From: an uncultured Clostridia bacterium
GTDB lineage: Bacteria > Bacillota > Clostridia > Christensenellales > Aristaeellaceae
Direction of reading: 5' to 3'
DNA length: 49,682 nucleotides
Assembly (NCBI GenBank): GCA_947166385.1
Contig: CAMVEB010000027.1
Coordinates: 1-49,682 of the forward strand
In this document: in pieces, positions 42,956-49,682 of the stretch
How the letters are laid out: the number at the start of each line of letters is the position of its first letter
Numbering within the stretch: position 1 is the first letter of the stretch
Translations under genes and position numbers: made by a program
Notes under the pieces: model-generated
Told to the model about the DNA's origin: nothing
The model's database searches: none
What the model saw: the letters and a program-made list of their open reading frames with translations, nothing else

Positions 42956-43840
42956 TCAGTAGCGAATCTTTCCTTCCGCAACAGCTTTTAGATGGGAGCC
43001 GTACGGGCTCTTCCCGTACCGCGCGGCGGAATCCAGCAGTTTTTCCTTCGAAATCCATCCGTTCCTGTAAGCAATCTCCTCCGGCGCGGAAATCACGATG
43101 CTCTGGCGCTGCTGGATCATGCGGACGAAGTCCGCGGCCTCGACGAGGGAATCCATGGTGCCGGTATCCAGCCAGGCATATCCGCGGCCGAGGAGCTGGA
43201 CATCCAGCAGATCCTGCTTCAGGTACAGATCATTCAGGGCAGTAATTTCCAGCTCGCCGCGGGCGCTGGGCCGGACCTGATGCGCCAGGGCCGGAACGCC
43301 GGCGGGGTAGAAATACAGCCCGGTGATGCAGTAATTGGATTTCGGGTTCTTCGGCTTCTCCTCCACGGAGAGAACCTTGCCGTTCTCGTCGAACTCCACG
43401 ATGCCGAAGCGCTCGGGATCGGTTACATAATAGCCGAAGATCGTCGCCCGGCCGGCTTCTGCGTTCGCCGCGGCGGCGCGCAGGCATTTGCCGAAGCCGT
43501 TGCCGTAGAAGATATTGTCGCCAAGCACCATGGCGCAGGCATCGTCCCCGATGAATTCCTCCCCCAGAAGGAACGCCTGGGCCAGGCCGTCCGGCGAGGG
43601 CTGAACCTTGTAGCTGAGATTCAGGCCGAAAGCGGACCCGTCGCCGAGGAGGGCCTCAAAGCGCGGGGTATCCGTGGGCGTCGAGATGATCAGAATGTCC
43701 CGGATGCCGGCCAGCATCAGCACGGAAAGGGGATAATAGATCATCGGTTTATCATAGACGGGAAGCAGCTGCTTCGAGGTGACCATCGTCAGAGGGTAGA
43801 GGCGGGTGCCGGCGCCGCCGGCCAGAATAATGCCTTTCAT
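42956..43840 (-). CDS. rmlA: Glucose-1-phosphate thymidylyltransferase
   Basis: A 294-residue enzyme making dTDP-glucose from glucose-1-phosphate and dTTP. Seen: [71 protein letters not shown] and [19 protein letters not shown], all near-invariant in RmlA. AAAGGAG lies upstream of the ATG, and a -10 box at 43865-43870 gives a short leader. It is the first gene of an rmlA-rmlB-helicase transcript divergent from an AraC-type regulator. Confidence 0.97.
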   Translation of the reverse strand: MKGIILAGGAGTRLYPLTMVTSKQLLPVYDKPMIYYPLSVLMLAGIRDILIISTPTDTPRFEALLGDGSAFGLNLSYKVQPSPDGLAQAFLLGEEFIGDDACAMVLGDNIFYGNGFGKCLRAAAANAEAGRATIFGYYVTDPERFGIVEFDENGKVLSVEEKPKNPKSNYCITGLYFYPAGVPALAHQVRPSARGELEITALNDLYLKQDLLDVQLLGRGYAWLDTGTMDSLVEAADFVRMIQQRQSIVISAPEEIAYRNGWISKEKLLDSAARYGKSPYGSHLKAVAEGKIRY

Positions 43841-43864
43841 GCGGGGTCACTCCTTTCTGGGTAT

Positions 43865-43893
43865 ATTATATAAGAAAGTCCTGAAAAAAGGAA
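43865..43893 (-). promoter_or_regulatory. Promoter of rmlA
   Basis: A perfect minus-strand -10 TATAAT (43865-43870) with a weak -35 TTCCTT (43888-43893) at 17 bp. A poor -35 box suggests an activator; the divergent AraC-type regulator is the obvious candidate. Confidence 0.5.
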
Positions 43894-43928
43894 GGGATGA
43901 AAGCCTGGACATCGCCATAAACATATCA

Positions 43929-43944
43929 CATTCCGGTCGGAATG
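43929..43944. promoter_or_regulatory. Palindrome, possible operator between rmlA and the AraC-type gene
   Basis: CATTCCG, GT, CGGAATG: a perfect 7-bp inverted repeat 36 bp upstream of the rmlA -35 box. Confidence 0.4.
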
Positions 43945-44009
43945 TCCATGTGATCCCTGTTGCCAAACCTTGCCGCACTTCGTTTGCAGTGTTTGAAAGC
44001 CGTAACATG

Positions 44010-44045
44010 GGACGTGTTACCCAAATCACAGATTTGGACACGTCC
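44010..44045. promoter_or_regulatory. Long interrupted palindrome next to the AraC-type gene promoter
   Basis: GGACGTGT, TAC, CCAAATC, ACA, GATTTGG, ACACGTCC: 15 complementary base pairs with a 3-nt bulge and a 3-nt loop. It ends 3 bp before the -35 box at 44049. No T-run follows on either strand, so an operator or mobile palindromic repeat is more likely than a terminator. Confidence 0.55.
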
Positions 44046-44048
44046 TCA

Positions 44049-44077
44049 TTGACAAACAAGGCCCTGGGTTGTATACT
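44049..44077 (+). promoter_or_regulatory. Promoter of the AraC-type regulator
   Basis: Consensus -35 TTGACA (44049-44054), a 17-bp spacer and -10 TATACT (44072-44077), followed by a leader of about 40 nt. Confidence 0.75.
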
Positions 44078-44124
44078 GAATTGTAAATTTGTCATATTTG
44101 GTAAGGATATGCGGAGGAAGAACC

Positions 44125-45036
44125 ATGAACTCCTATCTCCTGCAGGACATTCCGGAAAGGCTGGAACCCCTGACTGTTGAAGGGTGGCACAAGCCCGGCA
44201 GCCTGACGCAGGCCAGCGGCGCGTGGATCCACGCGGCCGGCGCCTTTGTGCTGGAGAGCGGGAATTATCCCCTCAACGCGCATGATCAGTGGGTATGGCT
44301 GGTCGTCGAGCGGGGCAGCATCGTTCTGTCCTGGGATCAGCATGACCTCGCCCTGTCCACCGGGTCAACGTGTTTCCTCCCCGGCGGGTTCAAGCCCTGC
44401 GCCATCGCAACCGAAGAGCAGACCCGGTGCCTGTGGATCGCGCTGGAAGGGCCCCTCAGTCCGATGGTCGTGCGAAAGATGGGTGCCCTCCTGCATATGC
44501 CGCTGAAGCAGGACGCGCTGCCGAGCCAGATTTACCTGGCGGAGCAGATCGTGCAGGTGATTGTGCGCCACTCGGGGACGGCTGACGCGACCTATCAGCT
44601 GCAGCATCTGATGTACGGGATGATCGCGTCCCACTGGGGCCAGCCCGTGGCGATGGACGCGATGCTTTCCCACGAAATCGCGAAGGTTGTGGATACCCTG
44701 CGAGCCAATCAGTATAAGGACAATTACTCCCTCGCCGATATGGCCAACATTTCCCGGATGCCGATGGAGACTTTCCGGAAACGTTTCGTGGCCGAGGTCG
44801 GGATGCCGCCGCTGAGCTATGTACTCCATTGCAAGATGGAGCGGGCAAAGGAGCTGCTGCGGGATCAGAACTACTCCGTCCGCCAGGCCGGCATCGAGGT
44901 CGGCATGCAGGATCCGTACCATTTTTCCAAACAGTTCAAGCACATTGTGGGGATCAGCCCCAGTGCATTTATGAAACAGGCATCGATGCCGTCGGCAACG
45001 ATCCGGGGGACAGTCACAAAAAAGCCGAAGGATTAA
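44125..45036 (+). CDS. AraC-family transcriptional regulator
   Basis: 303 residues. The N-terminal ~150 residues form a cupin-like sensor domain (WVWLVVERGSIVLSWDQHDL; TGSTCFLPGGFKPCAI). The C-terminal ~100 residues carry the double helix-turn-helix: YSLADMANISRMPMETFRKR, then VRQAGIEVGMQDPYHFSKQF and KHIVGISPSAF. Such regulators usually sense sugars or related small molecules. The ATG at 44125 has GGAGG at a good distance; an upstream ATG at 44089 lacks one. It is divergent from rmlA, with two palindromes in between, and ends in a terminator at 45058-45093. Confidence 0.93.
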   Translation: MNSYLLQDIPERLEPLTVEGWHKPGSLTQASGAWIHAAGAFVLESGNYPLNAHDQWVWLVVERGSIVLSWDQHDLALSTGSTCFLPGGFKPCAIATEEQTRCLWIALEGPLSPMVVRKMGALLHMPLKQDALPSQIYLAEQIVQVIVRHSGTADATYQLQHLMYGMIASHWGQPVAMDAMLSHEIAKVVDTLRANQYKDNYSLADMANISRMPMETFRKRFVAEVGMPPLSYVLHCKMERAKELLRDQNYSVRQAGIEVGMQDPYHFSKQFKHIVGISPSAFMKQASMPSATIRGTVTKKPKD

Positions 45037-45046
45037 ACGAACCCTT

Positions 45047-46213
45047 TCATTTTCGGGCCCGCAGCCGGTCAATCAGCCGCGCTGCGGGTTTTTCTATGAG
45101 ATAAGTGATGGCAATGGCTGCGGCAAGGGAGAGCCCGAAAGCCAGAAGGGTGTACTGCGTCTGCCAGGGCTGCTCCCCGGCCATGTTCGGCGACTCTGAA
45201 ACCGATGGCGGGAAATGGATCCGGCGCAGATGAACGATGATGGTCTGGTGGGAAAGGTAATAATTCAGGGAAACCCCCGCCAGGAACCGCATCACCCGGT
45301 TGCCCAGCAGGAACCGCAGGGGCTTCAGGCTGAACGGCGCGGAAAGAATCAGTCCGGCATAGCACAGGGCAAAAGCCGGGCGGAATTTCATCTGGTTGGC
45401 CTGCAGCGTCGCATGGTCCGGGGATCGGGCCTGAAGCTTCAGAAGCTGGCAGAGAGCCAGCAGGCTGCCGATAAAGAGGAAGGTAGCCAGGAGCCGGAAC
45501 GGCAGGGACGGTTGTTCTTTCCTCTCCAGCCGGGCATAGATCATCGCCGCGAGGAAGCCGATCGCATACACATCCAGGAAGTTGATCAGCTGATTGACCA
45601 CCATCGTATAATCGTCCAGCCCCCAGAGGCACCAGGCCCGGAAGCCGAAGCCAACCGCGAAAAGAATCGCGATGGTCCATGCCGGCTTCCGCGTCAGCGC
45701 CCCGGCGATCAGCGCAAACAGGCAGTACCCCTGTACGATCACCGCCAGCGTCCAGCTGGCGGCGCCAAGGGGCGTTGCCACATAGGTATCATAGAAGAAG
45801 TTGAACGTAAACGTGAAATGCGTCGCCAGGTCCTTGACCAGGTAGGGACCATTGCCTCTGTACAGCCCGAAGGGCAGGCAGATGCTGAAAAACACCGCCA
45901 GGAAAATGAAATAATACGCCGGAAGAATCCGCCGGACCTTGCGGAAGAAAAAGCTGCCCGCCGGCAGGGACGGTCCGCCCCCTGCCGTTCCCACCGCCCC
46001 GCGGGCGGTCGGCAGCATCAGAAGAAAGGCGCTGAGCAGCACCGTGCCGTCAACCCAGACATAGCCGCTGCGAACAAGCCAGTCCAGCGAATAGGAGCCG
46101 ATCATCGGCTGCAGCCAGCTCTGCTGCCAGATGTGGTACCAGCTGACAACAAAGATCATCAGCACCCGCAGCCCGTCCAGCTCGGGGATCCGTTTCTTCT
46201 TCTCCCGCTCCAA
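45047..46213 (-). CDS. Acyltransferase 3 family membrane protein (OafA-like)
   Basis: A 388-residue integral membrane acyltransferase with about ten helices. The start RIPELDGLRVLMIFVVSWYH has the E-L-D-G-L-R signature of the family. The next region (VWVDGTVLLSAFLLMLP) and FFFRKVRRILPAYYFIFLAV carry the conserved R-R-I-L-P-A-Y-Y motif. It would O-acylate surface glycans or peptidoglycan. The start is TTG at 46213, chosen because the signature begins within a few codons and GGAG is upstream. It lies 4 nt after the upstream gene. The last 12 codons also encode the terminator of the convergent AraC gene. Confidence 0.92.
   Translation of the reverse strand: MEREKKKRIPELDGLRVLMIFVVSWYHIWQQSWLQPMIGSYSLDWLVRSGYVWVDGTVLLSAFLLMLPTARGAVGTAGGGPSLPAGSFFFRKVRRILPAYYFIFLAVFFSICLPFGLYRGNGPYLVKDLATHFTFTFNFFYDTYVATPLGAASWTLAVIVQGYCLFALIAGALTRKPAWTIAILFAVGFGFRAWCLWGLDDYTMVVNQLINFLDVYAIGFLAAMIYARLERKEQPSLPFRLLATFLFIGSLLALCQLLKLQARSPDHATLQANQMKFRPAFALCYAGLILSAPFSLKPLRFLLGNRVMRFLAGVSLNYYLSHQTIIVHLRRIHFPPSVSESPNMAGEQPWQTQYTLLAFGLSLAAAIAITYLIEKPAARLIDRLRARK
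45058..45093 (+). terminator. Rho-independent terminator of the AraC-type gene
   Basis: CCCGCAGC (45058-45065) pairs with GCTGCGGG (45081-45088) and is followed by TTTTT. It starts 21 nt after the regulator's stop and lies inside the 3' end of the convergent acyltransferase gene. Confidence 0.8.
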
Positions 46214-46217
46214 AGCC

Positions 46218-48587
46218 CTACTCTCCGTCCTTTACCGCGAAAATATCATCCTCCGGAGACTCGTCCCCGTCATCGTTTTCCCCGTCGGGTTCCCCCGGAT
46301 CCCCGTCCGGTTTCTCCTCTTCCCGCCGCAGCTCCCAGGTCCTGTTTTTCCCTTCGCGCACATCCCGCAGGGTCATGCTCCTCGTCGTCAGGTCGGAAAT
46401 CCGGAAAGTCACCGTCATCTCGCCGCTCCCTGTTCCGGCCGTCAGAACCGTATAGCTGTCCGGCACGAGAAAGGTGAACCGCTCCCCGTCGATCTCACAG
46501 GTGTTGTCCTTCAGGAAAACAGCCACCACATTTCCCTCCCGGTCCTTCCAGGTGCCGGGAATCTTATAGCAGGCATTGTTCAGCCATTGCTCCGCCCGCT
46601 TCGTATCCTTCATCCGTCGGAAATATCTCTCCGCCTCGTAGGGCCGGCCGTCCCGGAAGAGCTGAACTGCCGCTTCCCGCAGGCAGGTTTCGAACAGCTT
46701 TTCGAGATCCCTGTATTTTTCCGGCAGATGATCCAGCTCCATTGTCTCCAGAATTGTCACGGCCATCGTGTAATCCTCTGTATCTGCCGCCTCCCGGGCT
46801 GCCTGCGCCCGTTCGCCGTAATACAGGTCATACTGCGCTTCGGCCTGTTCCTTCGCGTCGTACCAGTCGCCGGCCTGTTCATACTTTCCGGCAGCCTCCA
46901 GCGTCTCGCCCCGCTCGGCGGCTTTCTCCGCCTCGCGGTAAGCCAGGATGGTATCCCAGGAGGAAGTATCCCCATATCCCTCCGGTAAAGCGTCCAGCAG
47001 TTCCAGCACCCGGCTGTAATTCTTCGCCTTTTTTGCCTGCTTCGCCAGAAGATAGAGGCACTCATTATTCCTCTCTTCCGCCCGGGCGTTCCCCGGCAGC
47101 GAGGCGAACAGTTTCTGCGCTTCCTCGGTGTCTCCCTCGCTGAATAAAATTTCCGCCCGGGTCAGGACGACATTCTCCATCCGTTCGGCTGCATCCTCAT
47201 AACCCACCGCCATCAGGTATTCCGTCGCCGCTGTTTCGAGCTCTCCGGCCTCCTCCGCCGCGAAACCCTTCCGATAATGGCATTCCAGCGTCTTCGTCCG
47301 GCTGTCCGGATGATTCGGGATCCGGCTCAGCGCATCGATCGCCTCGTCATACCTTCCCTCTGCGATCAGGAGCAGCGCCGGCTGGTAGACGCATTCTGCC
47401 GCCAGCTCCGCCGCCTTCGGATAATCCCCAAGAGCCAGCAGAATCTCCCGCGCGGCAGCATAATCCCCCTGGTTCATCGCCGTCTGCGCCTCCGAGAAAA
47501 GGCAGCCGTTTTCCAGTTCGATCCGTCCCGGATTTTCCGGACTGACCTGTGACGCGGCTTCCCGCGCCTCTTTGATCCGGCCTTCGCTCATCAGCAGCAT
47601 CGCCAGACGGAGCTCCATTTCTTCCGCCAGGGCCGCGCTGCCCTCCTTCTCCGGCAAGGCGCGCAGCAGCTCAGCCGCCTCCCGCAGCTGGGCTTTTGTC
47701 ATGGCCGCGGCGGCTTTCTGCTTTGCGATTTCCCACCGCGCGTTCAGCAGGCGCTCCTTCGCGCCGGGGAAATCTCCGATAGCCTCCAGCGCCGCGGCCG
47801 CGGCTTCCGCGTTTCCTCCGTCCAGGGCCCGGGACGCGCTCCACATCTTCAGCGCCGGAGCGCCGATGCACAGCACGACCGCCGCGATGATCCAGCTCGC
47901 CGCCAGGCACGCTGCCAGCATGATCCGTCGGCCGCGGCGGTCTTTCTTCCGGTTGTATTCCTCCTCCCGGATCCGCTGCATCCGGGCGGTATCCTCCCGC
48001 ACATTGCGGGTCGTGATATCCAGCTGGCGCTCCCGCTGGCTGATCTGCGTTTCCACCGCCTCCCGGCTGAACATCGAAAAGACCAGGCTCTTCCCCCGGC
48101 GGCAGCGGGCGCAGATCTCCTCGCCCTCTGGGTTCGGTCGCCCGCAGACGCAGACCCACAGCCGGTCCTGCTGGCTCGGATAGCCGACCGCGGTTTCACC
48201 CGCGGCGAACTTAAGATCGGTCAGGGCCTTGGAGATCGGAAGTTCATTCGGGGTATATTCGATACTGTTGGCCAGATCCCGCCGCCAGACGGCATTATCG
48301 TTGTACCAGACCTTGGTGACCAGGACATCCGCCCGGCGCACGCCGCGGCCGCCGGTGCAGGGAACGTTCATCGTGAAGGTGGAATGCGGCCGCCCGTTCA
48401 GCGCCCGCCCGCGGTAAGTCACGCGCTCCTTCTCGGCCCCGTTTCCCGCCAGCAGTTTCAGCGTCACCTCGACAGAGACGATGATCCGGTCGCCGAGGTT
48501 AAACAGCGTCAGGCTCACGGCCGGAATATCCTCCGTGGGCAGCACAGCCTGAAAGACCTCCGCCGGGCAGGTCAGATCGATCAGCAT
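46218..48587 (-). CDS. Zinc-ribbon, single-pass membrane protein with TPR-like repeats
   Basis: 789 residues with no known function. Residues 1-140 are a beta-rich N-terminal domain (VSLTLFNLGDRIIVSVEVTL). A zinc ribbon follows (CVCGRPNPEGEEICARC), then a basic linker and one membrane helix near residue 230 (IMLAACLAASWIIAAVVLCI). After that are about 400 residues of TPR-like helical repeats with recurring G-D-Y/F-x-x-A patterns (NQGDYAAAREILLALGDYPK; EGRYDEAIDALSRIPNHPDS). The C-terminus is a small beta domain and an acidic tail. The zinc ribbon faces the cytoplasm if the repeats are outside. It is followed by the acyltransferase gene. Confidence 0.8.
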   Translation of the reverse strand: MLIDLTCPAEVFQAVLPTEDIPAVSLTLFNLGDRIIVSVEVTLKLLAGNGAEKERVTYRGRALNGRPHSTFTMNVPCTGGRGVRRADVLVTKVWYNDNAVWRRDLANSIEYTPNELPISKALTDLKFAAGETAVGYPSQQDRLWVCVCGRPNPEGEEICARCRRGKSLVFSMFSREAVETQISQRERQLDITTRNVREDTARMQRIREEEYNRKKDRRGRRIMLAACLAASWIIAAVVLCIGAPALKMWSASRALDGGNAEAAAAALEAIGDFPGAKERLLNARWEIAKQKAAAAMTKAQLREAAELLRALPEKEGSAALAEEMELRLAMLLMSEGRIKEAREAASQVSPENPGRIELENGCLFSEAQTAMNQGDYAAAREILLALGDYPKAAELAAECVYQPALLLIAEGRYDEAIDALSRIPNHPDSRTKTLECHYRKGFAAEEAGELETAATEYLMAVGYEDAAERMENVVLTRAEILFSEGDTEEAQKLFASLPGNARAEERNNECLYLLAKQAKKAKNYSRVLELLDALPEGYGDTSSWDTILAYREAEKAAERGETLEAAGKYEQAGDWYDAKEQAEAQYDLYYGERAQAAREAADTEDYTMAVTILETMELDHLPEKYRDLEKLFETCLREAAVQLFRDGRPYEAERYFRRMKDTKRAEQWLNNACYKIPGTWKDREGNVVAVFLKDNTCEIDGERFTFLVPDSYTVLTAGTGSGEMTVTFRISDLTTRSMTLRDVREGKNRTWELRREEEKPDGDPGEPDGENDDGDESPEDDIFAVKDGE

Positions 48588-48613
48588 CGGAATTGATCAC
48601 TTCCTTCACGGCG

Positions 48614-48643
48614 ATTATAGCACAGGATGACGGATTGTGACAA
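48614..48643 (-). promoter_or_regulatory. Promoter of the zinc-ribbon/TPR gene
   Basis: Minus-strand -35 TTGTCA (48638-48643), an 18-bp spacer and a perfect -10 TATAAT (48614-48619), about 27 nt before the start codon. Confidence 0.68.
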
Positions 48644-48673
48644 CTTTCCCGAAGTAACCCCTATATATAGTGG

Positions 48674-48703
48674 TTGCGAAACCTGCATGACCCGGAGTAA
48701 AAT
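48674..48703 (+). promoter_or_regulatory. Promoter of the secreted proline-rich protein
   Basis: -35 TTGCGA (48674-48679), an 18-bp spacer and -10 TAAAAT (48698-48703), about 35 nt before the ATG. It is divergent from the promoter at 48614-48643. Confidence 0.5.
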
Positions 48704-48737
48704 AATACCAGAAATTCCCGGATAAGGAATGTGAATC

Positions 48738-49628
48738 ATGAAAAGAATACGGATTGCCGCGCTGATCTGCGCGATAATGTGCCTGGTGCCCGTTTTGCAG
48801 TCCGCTGCTGTGACGGAGATATGCGACGGATGCGGAGAACTTGTCGAGCCTTCCTATGTTTTTCTCCGGTATGAGGAGCGGGGCGGCGTATGGGGAGCCG
48901 TGAAAAAAGTGGTCTGCCCCAGATGCGGGTATGTGTTCGAAGCGGATACCTTCGACATGACCGACAAGCCGCCGCAGCAGGATCCTCCGGCGGATCCGCA
49001 AACTGACCCTCCGGCCGATCCCCCGGCGGATCCGCCCGTCGAGGCCCCGGTGGTTCTGCCTCCGGCCGACCCGGATCCGCCCGGGAAGAAGGAAGAAGAG
49101 CCGCCTGTCGTGATCCAGCCGAAGCCGGAGGAGCAGCAGGAACAGCCAAAGAAAGAATCTTCGCAGACAGATCCTCCCTCTGAAACCCTGCCTCCGGTGG
49201 AAAAAGAGCAGCCGCAAACTCCGCAGGAGACAGAAACGGAATCCCGGCAGGAAGAGGAACGGACAGACGCGCCCACCTCCCCGCCGGATCCGACCGAAAC
49301 ACCGAAACCCACCAAGACGCCTAAGCCGACGAAAACACCTAAACCAACCAAAACACCCAAACCGACAAAGACGCCGAAACCAACCGATGCGGCGACGACT
49401 TTCCGGCCGCCGGTCACACCGACGCCAACCCCCACTGAAATCCCGAAGGAACTCAGAACCCGCGACTATGTCAGATGGCCGGTCTTCTCCGAGGCTCACC
49501 CGGAACGCCGCCTGAATATGGAGGGCGATCCGGATGCCTGGGTCGATGCGCCGGGAGAACTGATCTGGCCGCTGCCGGAAGACAGTCCGGCAGGCGGATC
49601 ACCGCTGCAGAAGCTGCTGAATCCATAA
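48738..49628 (+). CDS. Secreted zinc-ribbon, proline-rich repeat protein
   Basis: 296 residues. A signal peptide (MKRIRIAALICAIMCLVPVL, cleavage after about residue 24) is followed by two CxxC pairs, CDGCG and CPRCG, that form a rubredoxin-like zinc ribbon. Then comes a long low-complexity Pro/Glu/Asp/Thr region. It includes DPPADP repeats (residues ~80-115) and five TPKPTK repeats (residues ~188-217). A short globular C-terminal segment ends the protein (YVRWPVFSEAHPERRLNMEG). Extended Pro-rich tracts usually span the cell wall, so an exported wall-associated protein is likely. No LPxTG sorting motif or C-terminal anchor is seen. Function unknown. AAGGA precedes the ATG. Confidence 0.85.
   Translation: MKRIRIAALICAIMCLVPVLQSAAVTEICDGCGELVEPSYVFLRYEERGGVWGAVKKVVCPRCGYVFEADTFDMTDKPPQQDPPADPQTDPPADPPADPPVEAPVVLPPADPDPPGKKEEEPPVVIQPKPEEQQEQPKKESSQTDPPSETLPPVEKEQPQTPQETETESRQEEERTDAPTSPPDPTETPKPTKTPKPTKTPKPTKTPKPTKTPKPTDAATTFRPPVTPTPTPTEIPKELRTRDYVRWPVFSEAHPERRLNMEGDPDAWVDAPGELIWPLPEDSPAGGSPLQKLLNP
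49299..49388 (+). repeat. Five 18-bp repeats encoding TPKPTK
   Basis: Tandem units coding Thr-Pro-Lys-Pro-Thr-Lys vary mostly at third codon positions. That pattern shows selection on the protein repeat and not recent slippage. Confidence 0.88.
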
Positions 49629-49636
49629 GTAAACAT

Positions 49637-49660
49637 CCACCGGCCTAGCCGGTGGCTTTT
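49637..49660 (+). terminator. Terminator of the secreted-protein gene
   Basis: CCACCGGC, CTA, GCCGGTGG, then CTTTT: a perfect 8-bp GC-rich stem with a 3-nt loop, starting 9 nt after the stop codon. Confidence 0.87.
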
Positions 49661-49682
49661 CATATGCGGCCATAGGCCTAGA

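Noticed and set aside
43865..44045. The long palindrome at 44010-44045 as a terminator of a gene entering from the left or right
   Set aside because: No T-tract follows on either strand, and both flanking genes start (not end) here.
45215..46477. 420-codon plus-strand frame opposite the acyltransferase
   Set aside because: It has Gln/Arg/Pro-rich composition and no signature; it is antisense to a typical acyltransferase 3 gene.
48615..49499. Minus-strand frame rich in Arg, Phe and Gly opposite the secreted protein
   Set aside because: The repeats are the antisense of the DPPADP and KTPKPT coding repeats; the plus strand has a signal peptide, zinc ribbon and terminator.

Overview
The window looks like the chromosome of a Gram-positive, Clostridia-type Firmicute, probably a gut or rumen anaerobe. 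The signs are strong AGGAGG-type ribosome binding sites, sigma-A type promoters, several TTG/GTG starts, rho-independent terminators, and families typical of Clostridia (AAA/PD-(D/E)XK fusion, two-membrane-segment Wzz-like proteins, KTPKPT-repeat secreted protein). No rRNA or tRNA gene and no CRISPR array was seen, so the species cannot be fixed. Everything about function comes from reading the translations; no search was run.

Layout. (1) 0-4.3 kb: S-adenosylhomocysteine hydrolase (ahcY) with a long leader, an AAA/PD-(D/E)XK fusion protein, and a frame-disrupted gene of unknown function. (2) 4.3-36.05 kb: one very long minus-strand exopolysaccharide or glycoconjugate operon. It starts at a good promoter at 36.03 kb, followed by a structured leader of about 290 nt that contains an apparent intrinsic terminator. 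In order of transcription it encodes two Wzz-like proteins, a PglF/CapD-type UDP-GlcNAc dehydratase, an interrupted polytopic membrane protein, a dehydratase-like protein lacking its catalytic domain, a PglE-like aminotransferase, a PglC-like initiating phosphosugar transferase, a PLP decarboxylase plus ATP-grasp pair, two GT4 enzymes, an FdtB-type aminotransferase, a GNAT/ketoisomerase fusion, an IS4-type insertion sequence, a Wzy-like polymerase, an IS1380-type relic, two more GT4-like enzymes, a Wzx-like flippase, an alkaline-phosphatase-superfamily enzyme, a possible glycosyltransferase, a GT2, a three-domain phosphoenolpyruvate mutase fusion and CapF. (3) 36.1-36.9 kb: a toxin-antitoxin pair. 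(4) 37-42 kb: two P-loop ATPases, a coiled-coil protein and an SF2 helicase, a compact set that looks like an uncharacterised DNA-processing or defence module. (5) 41.9-46.2 kb: rmlB and rmlA, a divergent AraC-type regulator and an acyltransferase. (6) 46.2-49.7 kb: a zinc-ribbon/TPR membrane protein divergent from a secreted zinc-ribbon, proline-rich protein.

How the parts fit. RmlA and RmlB make dTDP-4-keto-6-deoxyglucose, which is the substrate the GNAT/ketoisomerase fusion and the FdtB-like aminotransferase would turn into a dTDP-3-acetamido-3,6-dideoxyhexose. The PglF, PglE and PglC-like proteins suggest a bacillosamine-like first sugar on undecaprenyl phosphate. Wzx, Wzy and Wzz-like proteins suggest flipping and block polymerisation. 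The PEP-mutase fusion suggests a phosphonate decoration, and the decarboxylase/ATP-grasp pair an amine or amino-acid decoration.

The middle of the polysaccharide operon (about 7.7-25.7 kb and 28.7-30.6 kb) is clearly AT-rich compared with the GC-rich ends of the window, as expected for a horizontally exchanged serotype cassette. The most direct sequence-level discovery is the IS4 insertion. It has a perfect codon-aligned 9-bp target duplication and rewrote the last residue of the ketoisomerase gene. The most promising candidate for an undescribed system is the ATPase/ATPase/coiled-coil/helicase set at 37-42 kb.
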